Origin: Pseudomonas fluorescens
Lineage (GTDB): Bacteria > Pseudomonadota > Gammaproteobacteria > Pseudomonadales > Pseudomonadaceae
Direction: 5' to 3'
NCBI RefSeq assembly: GCF_900636825.1
Contig: NZ_LR134318.1
Coordinates: 4,646,001-4,710,000, forward strand
DNA length: 64,000 nt
Both the position numbers and the translations under genes were made by a program. Each line of letters starts with the position of its first letter. Positions within the stretch are counted from its first letter, which is position 1. Shown here piece after piece: positions 21,258 to 29,458 of this stretch. Below the pieces are notes generated by a model. The model saw only the letters and a list, made by a program, of their open reading frames with translations. It had not been told where the DNA came from and searched no databases.

Positions 21258-24035
21258 TTATCGGGGACTTATGTCGTCGCCCAGCGATGGTGGCCGCACT
21301 TCGAAGCGCTCGCTCTCGGCCCAATCGGAACCACTTAAAGGATTTGTGTCCGCCGTAATGCTTTGGCGGAACCGGCACCAATTGCCCCCCGGCGGTGGCG
21401 ACTGCGACGCTTCACCTCGCCACTGACCGTCGATCACCGGCAGATCCGCCGCCCAGACGACCTCAGGGTTGAACCAGCTGACGACCTGCCCGACACCGTC
21501 CTTGCCTTGCCCGGCAAAAACCACCGGTTGACCGACCCAACGCCCTGCGGCCGGTTCGTCAATGGTGGGCAACCATGTGTTGATCTGCAGTGGGTGCGGG
21601 TCAGAGGTGGCTGAATCGTATTCATCACGCCAAGCCACGACGATCAAGGCGCCCGGCCCTCCCGGAGGCTCAATGTGCGCCGATAAGGACCACGTCCCCT
21701 CCTCCAGCACTTCGCTGGCGCCCAGTGTGGCGCCGCTGGCCAGCGACACCGTCACGGTATCCCCCGGATAACCGAAACCGGATATCACCACTGCCGAACC
21801 GATGGCAGCGCCGCGGACTGGGGACTCGATAAATGGCATCGACGGTACGACTCGGCAGGCGCGCTGCGAAAACCTGGAAACCTCGCCGTCAAGTGTTTGC
21901 TGCGCGCGCAAGCCATGTTGGCCGACCTGATCGAGCGATACCTGTCCGCTCCATTTACCTTCATGATTGACCTGCACATTGAGCAGCAACGGCTGGTCCC
22001 GACCCTCAAGCCACACGGTGACCTGTGCAGACGGCCAACCTGTACCGGAAAGCGTCGAACGCCTCGGCAAGTCACCACCCTCGACGGGTACGGACACCAC
22101 CGGCGGCAGCAGCACCACCTTACACGCGCGCGGTTCGCTGGGCAGCGAGTCGATACCATCGAGGGTCTGTATGGCGTCCAGGATGTAGTCGTTGTGTATC
22201 AGGTTCTCAAGCTCGAGTGACCAGTCGCCATCACTGAGCAAAAGCTTGTCGTTCAATTTGCCGCCCCTCTGCGCATCGCGCACCGTCATGGTCGCGCCGC
22301 TCATGCCGTTTGTGCCGCTGATGAGGGTGTTGCGGCCAACCTCCGCGCCTTCGGCTGGCACGGTGATTACCGGTTTGAGCATCGCTTTACGCACCGTGAA
22401 GTTGCCCTTGGCTGCCGCCGAGGATTGCGGGGCAACCGTCTGAAAGACGCTGAAAGTGTGCGTCACGCCCGATTCAAAAGGCTCGGGGCGACGAAAAGTC
22501 CAACGGTCGTTGGTAACGATGGGGTGGTGTTTTTTGCCGTCGTTGTTGTATTCCAGCGTCACCACCGCGCCGGGCCAGCAGGTGCCAGTGATCTGAGGCG
22601 ACTGGCCGTCTTCGATGGGATTATCAAGAACCGGCGCATACGGAGGGATTGTCACGTCAAGCCGTGCCCAGCCTGACTCAACGCTGTCGAAGACCTGTTT
22701 TGCGGCAACCCTTCGCCGATAAGTCGGTCCCCATTCTGCAAACGCCTCGCTGGACCATCTTTCGCTGCTGACCAGCACGTCCGGAGCGATGCGGGTTTGT
22801 TTGTCCTCATCATAGAGGCGCACCGTCGCCCCAATCAGTCCCGAACCGATGAATACAGGGCGATATCGCGCTGAGTTCCCCAGCCCCGTTGGCGCGTTAA
22901 AGGTAAAGTTGAAGAAAAACCTGTATGGGAGCGAATCGATCCAGCCACCGGCGTTATCGGGCACACTCTGCACTGCAGTCATCCAGAATGCGCCAAAAGG
23001 GACCGCACCGGTAGTTTCAAATGTATTGTCTGTGTTCACAATTGCGTCGGGGGGCGGCGGGAATGCCTCATTGTCAACACTGAAACGGATTCTGGTTGCA
23101 AGCGCAGGATTGAAGTGATCGAGGTCCGAAAATCTGACGGAGCTGGCACTAATGCGCGTCGCCTTAACATATACAAGAGCGACCGGCCGAATCTTGAAGC
23201 CGCGGGCCACGCTGCGGCCCGAGCGCTCGCCATTGTCGAGTATCTGTTCAGCCACCAGGGAAACCGGCCCGGGCGGCAACTGCGCGACATCGACCTCCCA
23301 CAAGTCTCCCGTGGTGCTGGCGCCGCCAAGAGGCGTGTCGTCTCCCAGATCCTTGAGAATCACCAGCGTGGCATTAGCGACGCTGCCTCTCCCCTTCAGA
23401 GTGAAGGAGCGGTCCAGCACACTGCCAGCGATTGGGTCAGTGATCACTGGGGGAGCAAAGACAGGCTCGACCAAATACTCGACTGGATCGGATTGTGCCT
23501 CCATGCCATCCATCGATGCTATCGCAACCACCTTGAGTTTACCCGGTAGCAGAGGAGTGCTCGGTGTGATCTGCCAGCGTTCAGCGTTCGTAACGGCTGC
23601 GCCGAGGGCAGGCTTTTGCGGCGAACCGTCGACGCCTACCGCGAAGAGCGATATTCCAGAACCACTTAAGCCCCAGCCCGTAAATGTATGGGTCGTTCCG
23701 ATAGTCCCGCCTCGGCCAATAGACGGTTTGAGGAAACGCAAAGTGATGGCGTTCGATGGGCCACTTTCCTGATCAACCAGCTTAATCGTCGCATAGATTT
23801 TTATTACATTCTTACCGGTCGGGAGGGTTACCGTTACTGGCATCAAATAGCTTGCTTTGGCGACGAAATCATTCGTCCCGAATTCGTAAATATATTTGAA
23901 ACTGGCGACCCCCGCCCACCCATCAACGAAGACAGTAGCGCTGTAGCCAGTCACCAGCATATTGTCCTGTTCGGTTGGAATACTCGGTGTATCAGGAACG
24001 AGCGCAGCTTCTGCTGAGGCGTCATCTTCATTCAT
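21258..24035 (-). CDS. Ig-repeat protein upstream of TcA
   Basis: 925 residues from ATG 24035, preceded by GGAAGG. The ATG at 24050 is less well placed. No signal peptide. The sequence is a chain of roughly 90-residue beta-sandwich repeats with the pattern P-x-I-x-x-P-x-x-G, then x-G-x-G-x-P-G-A-x-V-x-V, then WS or W-x-V (for example PVITVPAEGAEVGRNTLISG and GFGYPGDTVTVSL). This is the bacterial Ig-like style of large adhesins. At least seven units are visible. Its own lux-box-like operator lies upstream at 24112, and it ends just before the tcaA operator. Not a classical Tc component; an accessory or binding role is inference. Confidence 0.85.
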   Translation of the reverse strand: MNEDDASAEAALVPDTPSIPTEQDNMLVTGYSATVFVDGWAGVASFKYIYEFGTNDFVAKASYLMPVTVTLPTGKNVIKIYATIKLVDQESGPSNAITLRFLKPSIGRGGTIGTTHTFTGWGLSGSGISLFAVGVDGSPQKPALGAAVTNAERWQITPSTPLLPGKLKVVAIASMDGMEAQSDPVEYLVEPVFAPPVITDPIAGSVLDRSFTLKGRGSVANATLVILKDLGDDTPLGGASTTGDLWEVDVAQLPPGPVSLVAEQILDNGERSGRSVARGFKIRPVALVYVKATRISASSVRFSDLDHFNPALATRIRFSVDNEAFPPPPDAIVNTDNTFETTGAVPFGAFWMTAVQSVPDNAGGWIDSLPYRFFFNFTFNAPTGLGNSARYRPVFIGSGLIGATVRLYDEDKQTRIAPDVLVSSERWSSEAFAEWGPTYRRRVAAKQVFDSVESGWARLDVTIPPYAPVLDNPIEDGQSPQITGTCWPGAVVTLEYNNDGKKHHPIVTNDRWTFRRPEPFESGVTHTFSVFQTVAPQSSAAAKGNFTVRKAMLKPVITVPAEGAEVGRNTLISGTNGMSGATMTVRDAQRGGKLNDKLLLSDGDWSLELENLIHNDYILDAIQTLDGIDSLPSEPRACKVVLLPPVVSVPVEGGDLPRRSTLSGTGWPSAQVTVWLEGRDQPLLLNVQVNHEGKWSGQVSLDQVGQHGLRAQQTLDGEVSRFSQRACRVVPSMPFIESPVRGAAIGSAVVISGFGYPGDTVTVSLASGATLGASEVLEEGTWSLSAHIEPPGGPGALIVVAWRDEYDSATSDPHPLQINTWLPTIDEPAAGRWVGQPVVFAGQGKDGVGQVVSWFNPEVVWAADLPVIDGQWRGEASQSPPPGGNWCRFRQSITADTNPLSGSDWAESERFEVRPPSLGDDISPR

Positions 24036-24111
24036 TTGCAGACCTTCCATATGTAGAAAGACAAGGATTGACGGATGACCTTCTTATTACTCTTGAGGCA
24101 ATGGCGGGCGC

Positions 24112-24131
24112 ACCTGTAAAACCTGACAGTC
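24112..24131. promoter_or_regulatory. Lux-box-like operator upstream of the 925-residue Ig gene
   Basis: ACCTGTAAAACCTGACAGTC contains CTGT-N8-ACAG. The left outer hexamer is ACCTGT, as in the best copy at 33589. The dyad centre is 86 bp from the ATG at 24035. On the minus strand a TAATAA that could serve as -10 lies about 34 bp downstream of the dyad centre. Confidence 0.6.
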
Positions 24132-24191
24132 CCGACGAGTGGCCGGACGCCAGATTCTGGTCATTTGCAACGTTTGCAGATCAATGCTTAC

Positions 24192-24245
24192 ACCAGCAGG
24201 CTCGCTCCCACAGGGAGTCGTGCTGTTCCATTCGGGGATCAGCCC
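24192..24245. repeat. Single REP-type element
   Basis: CAGGCTCGCTCCCACAGGGA, one arm of the GTGGGAGCGAGCCTG family, in the gap between the Ig gene operator and the PilZ gene. No clean inverted partner was seen. Confidence 0.55.
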
Positions 24246-24287
24246 TGACCATTGATCGAGTTGCTTGCGAACTTGCGGGAAATTGAT

Positions 24288-24647
24288 TCAAGCCGAAGCC
24301 GGCAACGCCTGAAAGCAGAAATAGCGCCTCAGCGCCTCCACCAATTGCGCAAACTCCGGCGGTGGGCGATGCAGCATGAATCCGGCATCGTAATGTTGCG
24401 GCGTGGCGTCTTCGCGGCACCACAGGCAGCATGCCGTGACGTCAACGACTTGCTGGCAGCCGTCGCCCATGGGGATTTTCAAACGGAGATTGAAATCGAC
24501 ACCGACCATCATCGGCAACTGGCTGATGAGCATCAGGCCTTCTGCTGAGACGTTGCCCAGAAAACCAATCTGCTTGTCGGTGATGCTGTTGAATACTCTG
24601 AGGAAGTACGGCAGCTGATGCCGTTCGATCCGGCGGTCGGTAAACAT
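24288..24647 (-). CDS. PilZ domain protein
   Basis: 119 residues from ATG 24647 (MFTDRRIERHQLPYFLRVFN). Upstream in-frame starts to 24761 give an unlikely tail. The RRIERHQLPYFLRV segment fits the PilZ RxxxR motif, followed by a D/NxSxxG-like segment (GNVSAEGLMLIS near residue 32), so it could bind cyclic di-GMP. A single-domain PilZ adaptor in the cytoplasm is the likely form. A diguanylate cyclase is encoded 6 kb away, but no direct link is shown. The ribosome-binding site is weak. Confidence 0.75.
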   Translation of the reverse strand: MFTDRRIERHQLPYFLRVFNSITDKQIGFLGNVSAEGLMLISQLPMMVGVDFNLRLKIPMGDGCQQVVDVTACCLWCREDATPQHYDAGFMLHRPPPEFAQLVEALRRYFCFQALPASA

Positions 24648-24871
24648 GCGCAGTTCGCCATGCAGGGCTCCGTCACAGAGCCATACTGTGCTTCGGAACG
24701 GACTGGGCAAGTCCGCTCTCCCCGCTCCCGGTGTGCCGGTCGTTACCGCGCCGTCACGCAACCACTTGCCAGTCGCAGGTGTCGCCCCGGCTCAGAGACA
24801 GCGCTCTGAACCGGATTATTCGACTATAGCCCAGCCTGTACACACGGCCAGATTTTGTAGCGAAACTATCA

Positions 24872-25258
24872 TCAGAAGCGCGTTGGGCGGATCACTGGGG
24901 CGGCACTGCGAGTCGGGTAATGACCCAGGCTCTGCAGGGTTTCCAGACGTGCACGGGCGCGGAAGGCGTATTCGCTGTTCGGGTACGAGGCGATGATGAA
25001 CTGATAAGTCTGCGCCGCGTCGACGAACAATTTTTGCCGTTCCAGGCACTGGCCCCGCATCATCGACACTTCCGGCCACACATACGGGCGGGCGCGGCTG
25101 GCGCGTTCGACCTTGGACAGCTCAAGCATGACCTGCTCGCAATTGCCCCGATCGTAGGCGCTGTAGGCGTTATTCAGATGATGGTTCATCGACCAACGGG
25201 TGCAGCCCGTGACGGCGAGGACGCTGAGGGCAAGGGCGGCAATGGATACGAATCGCAT
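24872..25258 (-). CDS. Small TPR-like outer-membrane lipoprotein
   Basis: 128 residues. A type II signal peptide ends in the lipobox LAVTGC, with Cys at about residue 19. The mature part is a short helical repeat pair (YSAYDRGNCEQVMLELSKVE and FVDAAQTYQFIIASYPNSEY) of TPR type, with conserved Cys residues. The start ATG at 25258 has AGGAGA upstream. The gene is divergent from pykA and 173 bp from it. Function unknown; such lipoproteins often sit in the periplasm as scaffolds. Confidence 0.85.
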   Translation of the reverse strand: MRFVSIAALALSVLAVTGCTRWSMNHHLNNAYSAYDRGNCEQVMLELSKVERASRARPYVWPEVSMMRGQCLERQKLFVDAAQTYQFIIASYPNSEYAFRARARLETLQSLGHYPTRSAAPVIRPTRF

Positions 25259-25430
25259 GAGGGTTCTCCTGTCTTGAGCAATGTATCGACCCAGGGTCCG
25301 AAATCTTCAGGCGCGTTTGCCCCAAAGTTGCCGTGTTCAATAAAGAAAGTATTAAGTAGTGCAAACGAACAATGACTACACCCCAAGAGCATAGTAGCCT
25401 CTGCCTGCGCTTGAACTCAGGAGTCTTTGC

Positions 25431-26882
25431 ATGTCCGTCCGTCGTACCAAAATCGTCGCTACCCTTGGCCCGGCCAGTAACTCGCCGGAAGTTCTCGAAC
25501 AGCTGATTCTGGCTGGTCTGGACGTTGCCCGTCTGAACTTCTCCCACGGCACCCCCGACGAGCACAAGGCTCGCGCGAAGCTGGTGCGTGACCTCGCCGC
25601 CAAGCACGGCCGCTTCGTCGCCCTGCTCGGTGACCTGCAAGGCCCGAAAATCCGTATCGCCAAATTCGCCAACAAGAAGATCGAGCTGAAGATCGGTGAC
25701 AAGTTCACCTTCTCCACCAGCCATCCGTTGACCGAAGGCAATCAGCAAGTGGTCGGCATCGACTACCCGGATCTCGTCAAGGACTGCGGCGTGGGCGACG
25801 AGCTGCTGCTCGACGACGGCCGTGTGGTAATGCGCGTTGATACCCAAACTGACGATGCATTGCACTGCACCGTGACCATCGGCGGCCCGCTGTCCGACCA
25901 CAAAGGCATCAACCGTCGCGGTGGCGGCCTGACCGCGCCGGCCCTGACTGAAAAAGACAAGGCCGACATCAAGCTCGCCGCTGAAATGGAAGTGGATTAT
26001 CTCGCGGTGTCCTTCCCGCGTGACGCCGCTGACATGGAATACGCCCGTCAACTGCGCGACGAGGCCGGCGGCACCGCCTGGCTGGTGGCGAAGATCGAAC
26101 GCGCCGAAGCCGTGGCCGACGACGAAACCCTCGACGGTCTGATCAAGGCGTCCGACGCTGTGATGGTTGCCCGTGGTGACCTCGGCGTGGAAATCGGCGA
26201 CGCGGAGCTGGTCGGCATTCAGAAGAAGATCATTCTGCACGCACGCCGCCACAACAAGGCTGTGATCGTTGCGACCCAGATGATGGAGTCGATGATCCAG
26301 AACCCGATGCCGACCCGCGCCGAAGTGTCCGACGTCGCCAACGCCGTGCTCGACTACACCGACGCCGTGATGTTGTCGGCCGAATCCGCTGCCGGTCTGT
26401 ACCCGCTGGAAGCCGTGCAGGCAATGGCGCGCATCTGCGTCGGCGCCGAGAAGCACCCTACCGGCAAGACCTCCAGCCACCGTATCGGCAAAGAGTTCAG
26501 CCGTTGCGACGAGAGCATTGCGCTGGCGACCATGTACACCGCCAACCATTTCCCGGGCGTCAAAGCGATCATTGCGTTGACCGAAAGCGGCTTCACCCCG
26601 CTGATCATGTCGCGTATCCGCTCCTCGGTGCCGATCTACGCGTTCACCCCACACCGCGAAGCCCAGGCCCGTGCAGCGATGTTCCGTGGCGTCTACACCA
26701 TTCCGTTCGACCCGGCCTCGCTGGAACCGCACGAAGTCAGCCAGAAAGCCATCGACGAGCTGACCAAACGCGGCGTTGTGGAAAAAGGCGACTGGGTCAT
26801 CCTGACCAAAGGCGACAGCTACCACACCACTGGCGGCACCAACGGCATGAAGATCCTGCATGTCGGTGATCCGCAGGTCTGA
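25431..26882 (+). CDS. pykA: Pyruvate kinase
   Basis: 483 residues, full length for a bacterial type II pyruvate kinase converting phosphoenolpyruvate and ADP to pyruvate and ATP. It opens RRTKIVATLGPAS. The substrate and metal site includes LNFSHGT (about 34-40) and the LLGDLQGPKIRIAKF strand. The active-site lid region includes VMVARGDLGVEIGDAELV (about 243-260), and TQMMESM lies near 285. The C-terminal regulatory domain runs from about 350 to the end. A strong terminator follows. In P. aeruginosa pykA is followed directly by the enoyl-CoA hydratase gene; here a delta-60 gene is inserted. Confidence 0.96.
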   Translation: MSVRRTKIVATLGPASNSPEVLEQLILAGLDVARLNFSHGTPDEHKARAKLVRDLAAKHGRFVALLGDLQGPKIRIAKFANKKIELKIGDKFTFSTSHPLTEGNQQVVGIDYPDLVKDCGVGDELLLDDGRVVMRVDTQTDDALHCTVTIGGPLSDHKGINRRGGGLTAPALTEKDKADIKLAAEMEVDYLAVSFPRDAADMEYARQLRDEAGGTAWLVAKIERAEAVADDETLDGLIKASDAVMVARGDLGVEIGDAELVGIQKKIILHARRHNKAVIVATQMMESMIQNPMPTRAEVSDVANAVLDYTDAVMLSAESAAGLYPLEAVQAMARICVGAEKHPTGKTSSHRIGKEFSRCDESIALATMYTANHFPGVKAIIALTESGFTPLIMSRIRSSVPIYAFTPHREAQARAAMFRGVYTIPFDPASLEPHEVSQKAIDELTKRGVVEKGDWVILTKGDSYHTTGGTNGMKILHVGDPQV

Positions 26883-26900
26883 GTAACGCGCTGAGAAACA

Positions 26901-26936
26901 AAAGCCCCGGCATTTGAGTGCCGGGGCTTTTTTTTG
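26901..26936 (+). terminator. Intrinsic terminator of pykA
   Basis: 12-bp perfect stem AAAGCCCCGGCA / TGCCGGGGCTTT with loop TTTGAG and eight or more T residues. Confidence 0.93.
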
Positions 26937-26968
26937 GCAACTGTTTTGATCCATCTGACGCAACTGTC

Positions 26969-26988
26969 AACTGTCAACATTGACAGTG
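26969..26988. promoter_or_regulatory. Lux-box-like operator upstream of the delta-60 gene
   Basis: AACTGTCAACATTGACAGTG contains CTGT-CAACATTG-ACAG, an 18-bp dyad with only the two central bases unpaired. Its centre lies 86 bp from the ATG at 27065, the same distance as for the 925-residue Ig gene. An extra CTGTCA half site sits just upstream at 26964. Confidence 0.65.
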
Positions 26989-27064
26989 TTCATTTCCCTG
27001 TGATGCGCCCAATGATGGAGGACATCGGCCAACGATCCGTTGGGCATTCATAGAGAACATAAAA

Positions 27065-28387
27065 ATGACAACGTCGGATAAGACTCATATTCGCAACATG
27101 TCCGGAAAAATCGATCTTGAATTTGCTGTCAATGGCGTGGCGAAAATTGCCATTCCCAACAGCGAAGCTTCGGATATCTCATCAGTGATCAATGGCCCTG
27201 ATGGCTCCGTGTTCGCGTGCGGAACCGTATCGATTCAACAGATGGCAAATTTCTTTGTTGTTGCCTTGGGCGTAAATGGCGACGTCATCCGGGAGTTCGG
27301 TGACAACGGCTATGTGATTGGCAAATTCGAAGATGACGCCAGTTACGGTGCAAGTCTTATGCTGGCAGGCGATAAATTGGTGTTAGCGGGTAGCGCTTAC
27401 ATCGGTACAGACCCTTTCCCTGCTCTAGCTCGGTTGGACTTGCAGGGAGCTTTTGATCCGACATTTGGATTGAATGGTACCGGCAGAATTGTTCTCCATA
27501 TTCCTGGGCCTCCCGAAGCAAAGGGTTGTACGAATCGCCCAGTGGGATTGTCAACAAACTCAATGAAAGATCTCAACCACGCATGCATCTTGAACAAGCT
27601 GGACGACGAAAAAATCCTGCTGACGCATTACTTTTTCCGGTTTGGTGCTCCCAGCTACGGTGTGATCATTCGCACGCACGCAAACGGGCTCATTGACACA
27701 GGTTTTGCCACCAAAGGCGTCCTGCCCGTGATCGCTCCCGGTTTCGAAACCGGACAGACGCAAATTCAAAGCGTCGCTGTCGATTCATCCGGCAGATACC
27801 TGGCCTGCGGCGGCGTGTTCTGCCTGGATAGTAAACCTGTAAAGACTTTCTTTGCTCGTTACAGTAGCGAGGGCCAAAGCGACAGTACGTTTGGTCCGCA
27901 GGGATTCAGGATTATCCATGAGCAAGACGCATTGCCCGGAGGTTGCCGCGCCGTATCCATGGCTCCCATGCCAGATGGATACTTTTCGAGTGTCGGTTAC
28001 TCGGTGCACGATCCGTATACTGCTCAATTATTGAGGCTCACTGCGGAGGGCGAGTTTGATCCAACATTCAATGATGGCAAGCCCTTGAATACACGACTGG
28101 CAGACAACGGTACTATCTTCCGAGCCCTGGTAATCGCTGCCGACGGAAAGTCTGTCGTCGCTGGTACCATCGACAAAAGGAAGAACACCTTCACGTTCGA
28201 CATCGTCGTTGCCCGCTTTCATGAGTCCGGACAACTGGATACCAACTTCAATGATGGACTTGGTTGGGCCCGCACACGCTTGAGCAGCGCCGCCGATGCC
28301 GCTGTGTCTGTGTTATTGCTTAATGACAAAATTTACGTTGGTGGAATTTCCGATTCAAAGGGAATTATCGTGCGTTATCACGCTTGA
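27065..28387 (+). CDS. Delta-60 repeat protein
   Basis: 440 residues with the repeated signature [FILS]D-x-x-F-x-x-x-G near residues 15, 130, 209, 272, 330 and 391 (for example FDPTFGLNGTG, SDSTFGPQGF, FDPTFNDGKP, LDTNFNDGLGW). The last four are spaced about 60 residues apart, which gives the family its name. Probably a beta-propeller-like fold. No signal peptide is evident. Base composition is more AT-rich than flanking pykA, consistent with transfer. The start at 27065 has a weak ribosome-binding site. It shares the toxin-type operator and sits alone between two terminators, so a link to the Tc system is inferred only from regulation and location. Confidence 0.8.
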   Translation: MTTSDKTHIRNMSGKIDLEFAVNGVAKIAIPNSEASDISSVINGPDGSVFACGTVSIQQMANFFVVALGVNGDVIREFGDNGYVIGKFEDDASYGASLMLAGDKLVLAGSAYIGTDPFPALARLDLQGAFDPTFGLNGTGRIVLHIPGPPEAKGCTNRPVGLSTNSMKDLNHACILNKLDDEKILLTHYFFRFGAPSYGVIIRTHANGLIDTGFATKGVLPVIAPGFETGQTQIQSVAVDSSGRYLACGGVFCLDSKPVKTFFARYSSEGQSDSTFGPQGFRIIHEQDALPGGCRAVSMAPMPDGYFSSVGYSVHDPYTAQLLRLTAEGEFDPTFNDGKPLNTRLADNGTIFRALVIAADGKSVVAGTIDKRKNTFTFDIVVARFHESGQLDTNFNDGLGWARTRLSSAADAAVSVLLLNDKIYVGGISDSKGIIVRYHA

Positions 28388-28416
28388 AGCCGTATCACCG
28401 CCCCCCACAAAAAAGC

Positions 28417-28449
28417 AAAGCCCCGGCATGTAATTGCCGGGGCTTTTTG
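28417..28449 (+). terminator. Intrinsic terminator after the delta-60 gene
   Basis: The same 12-bp stem sequence as the pykA terminator (AAAGCCCCGGCA / TGCCGGGGCTTT) with loop TGTAAT and a T run. The near-identical terminators on both sides of the delta-60 gene may mark how the gene was inserted. Confidence 0.9.
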
Positions 28450-28463
28450 CATCAGAGAGATCG

Positions 28464-28535
28464 AAAGATCGCAGCCTTCGGCAGCTCCTACATGATCGCA
28501 TTCCCCTGTAGAAGCTGCCGCAGGCTGCGATCTTT
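28464..28535. repeat. REP inverted pair (TAGGAGCTGCCGCAGGCTGC class)
   Basis: GATCGCAGCCTTCGGCAGCT faces GAAGCTGCCGCAGGCTGCGA, separated by about 22 bp. It lies between the delta-60 terminator and the stop of the enoyl-CoA hydratase gene. Confidence 0.85.
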
Positions 28536-29284
28536 TAGTGTCGGTTTATGAATCCGTTCAACGCCGCCACCGCTTCCGGCGACTTCAGACGCTGGGTGAA
28601 CAACACGCCCTCCTCCTCGATCACCTGGCGAATCAACTCGCGATCCGGCGCTTTCATCAATTGTTTGCTGATGCGCACCGCTTCGGCCGGCAGCTCGTCG
28701 AAGCGCAGGGCCATTTTCCGCGCCTTGCTCACCGCCGCCGCACCGCTGCTCAACGCTTCGGTGGCAATGCCCCACTGCGCAGCCTGTTCACCACTGAAAC
28801 CCTCACCAAGCAACAACAACTCAGCCGCTTTGGCCTGCCCCTGCATCCGCGGCAGGATCAGACTGGAGCCGAACTCCGGGCACAAGCCAAGATTGACGAA
28901 CGGCATGCGCAAGCGCGCATCGCGGGCCACGTAGACCAGATCGCAATGCAGCAACAGTGTCGTGCCAATGCCCACCGCCGCGCCCGCAACAGCGGCGACC
29001 ACCGGTTTGCGGCACTCGAGCAGGTTGAGCATGAAGTGAAACACCGGGCTGTCGAGATCGCTCGGCGGTTGTTCGACGAAGTCGGCGATGTCGTTGCCGG
29101 CGGTGAAACATTCGGCGCTGCCGGTGATCAGCACGGCGTTGATTTCAGGATCGCTGTCGGCCTGTTTCAATGCCTCGGCGAGGCGGCTGTACATGGCGCG
29201 GGTCAGCGCGTTTTTCTTGTCCGGGCGGTTGAAACGCAGGGTCAGCAAACCGCGTTCGCGTTCCAGCACAATGGCTTCGGTCAT
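28535..29284 (-). CDS. Enoyl-CoA hydratase/isomerase family protein
   Basis: 249 residues from ATG 29284 (MTEAIVLERERG). A longer in-frame start at 29311 adds an unlikely MSRLLLRHA tail. Crotonase fold: RPDKKNALTRAMYSRL near residue 20, oxyanion-hole segments AECFTAGNDIADF (about 57-69) and VAGAAVGIGTTLLLHCD (about 97-113), and NLGLCPEFGSS near 126. The second catalytic Glu region is EFGSS. It probably hydrates or isomerises acyl-CoA. In P. aeruginosa an orthologue sits between pykA and the ferredoxin reductase gene. Confidence 0.9.
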   Translation of the reverse strand: MTEAIVLERERGLLTLRFNRPDKKNALTRAMYSRLAEALKQADSDPEINAVLITGSAECFTAGNDIADFVEQPPSDLDSPVFHFMLNLLECRKPVVAAVAGAAVGIGTTLLLHCDLVYVARDARLRMPFVNLGLCPEFGSSLILPRMQGQAKAAELLLLGEGFSGEQAAQWGIATEALSSGAAAVSKARKMALRFDELPAEAVRISKQLMKAPDRELIRQVIEEEGVLFTQRLKSPEAVAALNGFINRH

Positions 29285-29337
29285 GGCGTGTCTCAACAGT
29301 AGTCGGCTCAAGGAAATCGACTGGTTGACGGGGTCAT

Positions 29338-29430
29338 GTGGCGAGGGGATTTATCCCCGATGGGCTGCGCAGCGGCCCTGATATTTTGTGAGCGCTGCGC
29401 GCGCAATCGGGGATAAATTCCCTCGCCACA
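29338..29430. repeat. REP inverted pair (GTGGCGAGGGGATTTATCCCC class)
   Basis: GTGGCGAGGGGATTTATCCC faces GGGGATAAATTCCCTCGCCA about 45 bp later. The same family recurs at 61457. Confidence 0.85.
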
Positions 29431-29458
29431 ACGTCATCAATCCGCAAAAATTCAGCGC

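Noticed and set aside
9070..24035. Type VI secretion or CDI/Rhs polymorphic toxin with immunity gene
   Set aside because: The A-subunit motifs are those of Tc toxins, and no small immunity gene follows either tccC gene.
25170..26963. Long open frame on the minus strand across pykA
   Set aside because: It is the antisense of a high-GC conserved gene; its His/Gly/Val-rich translation has no family character, and pykA is certain.
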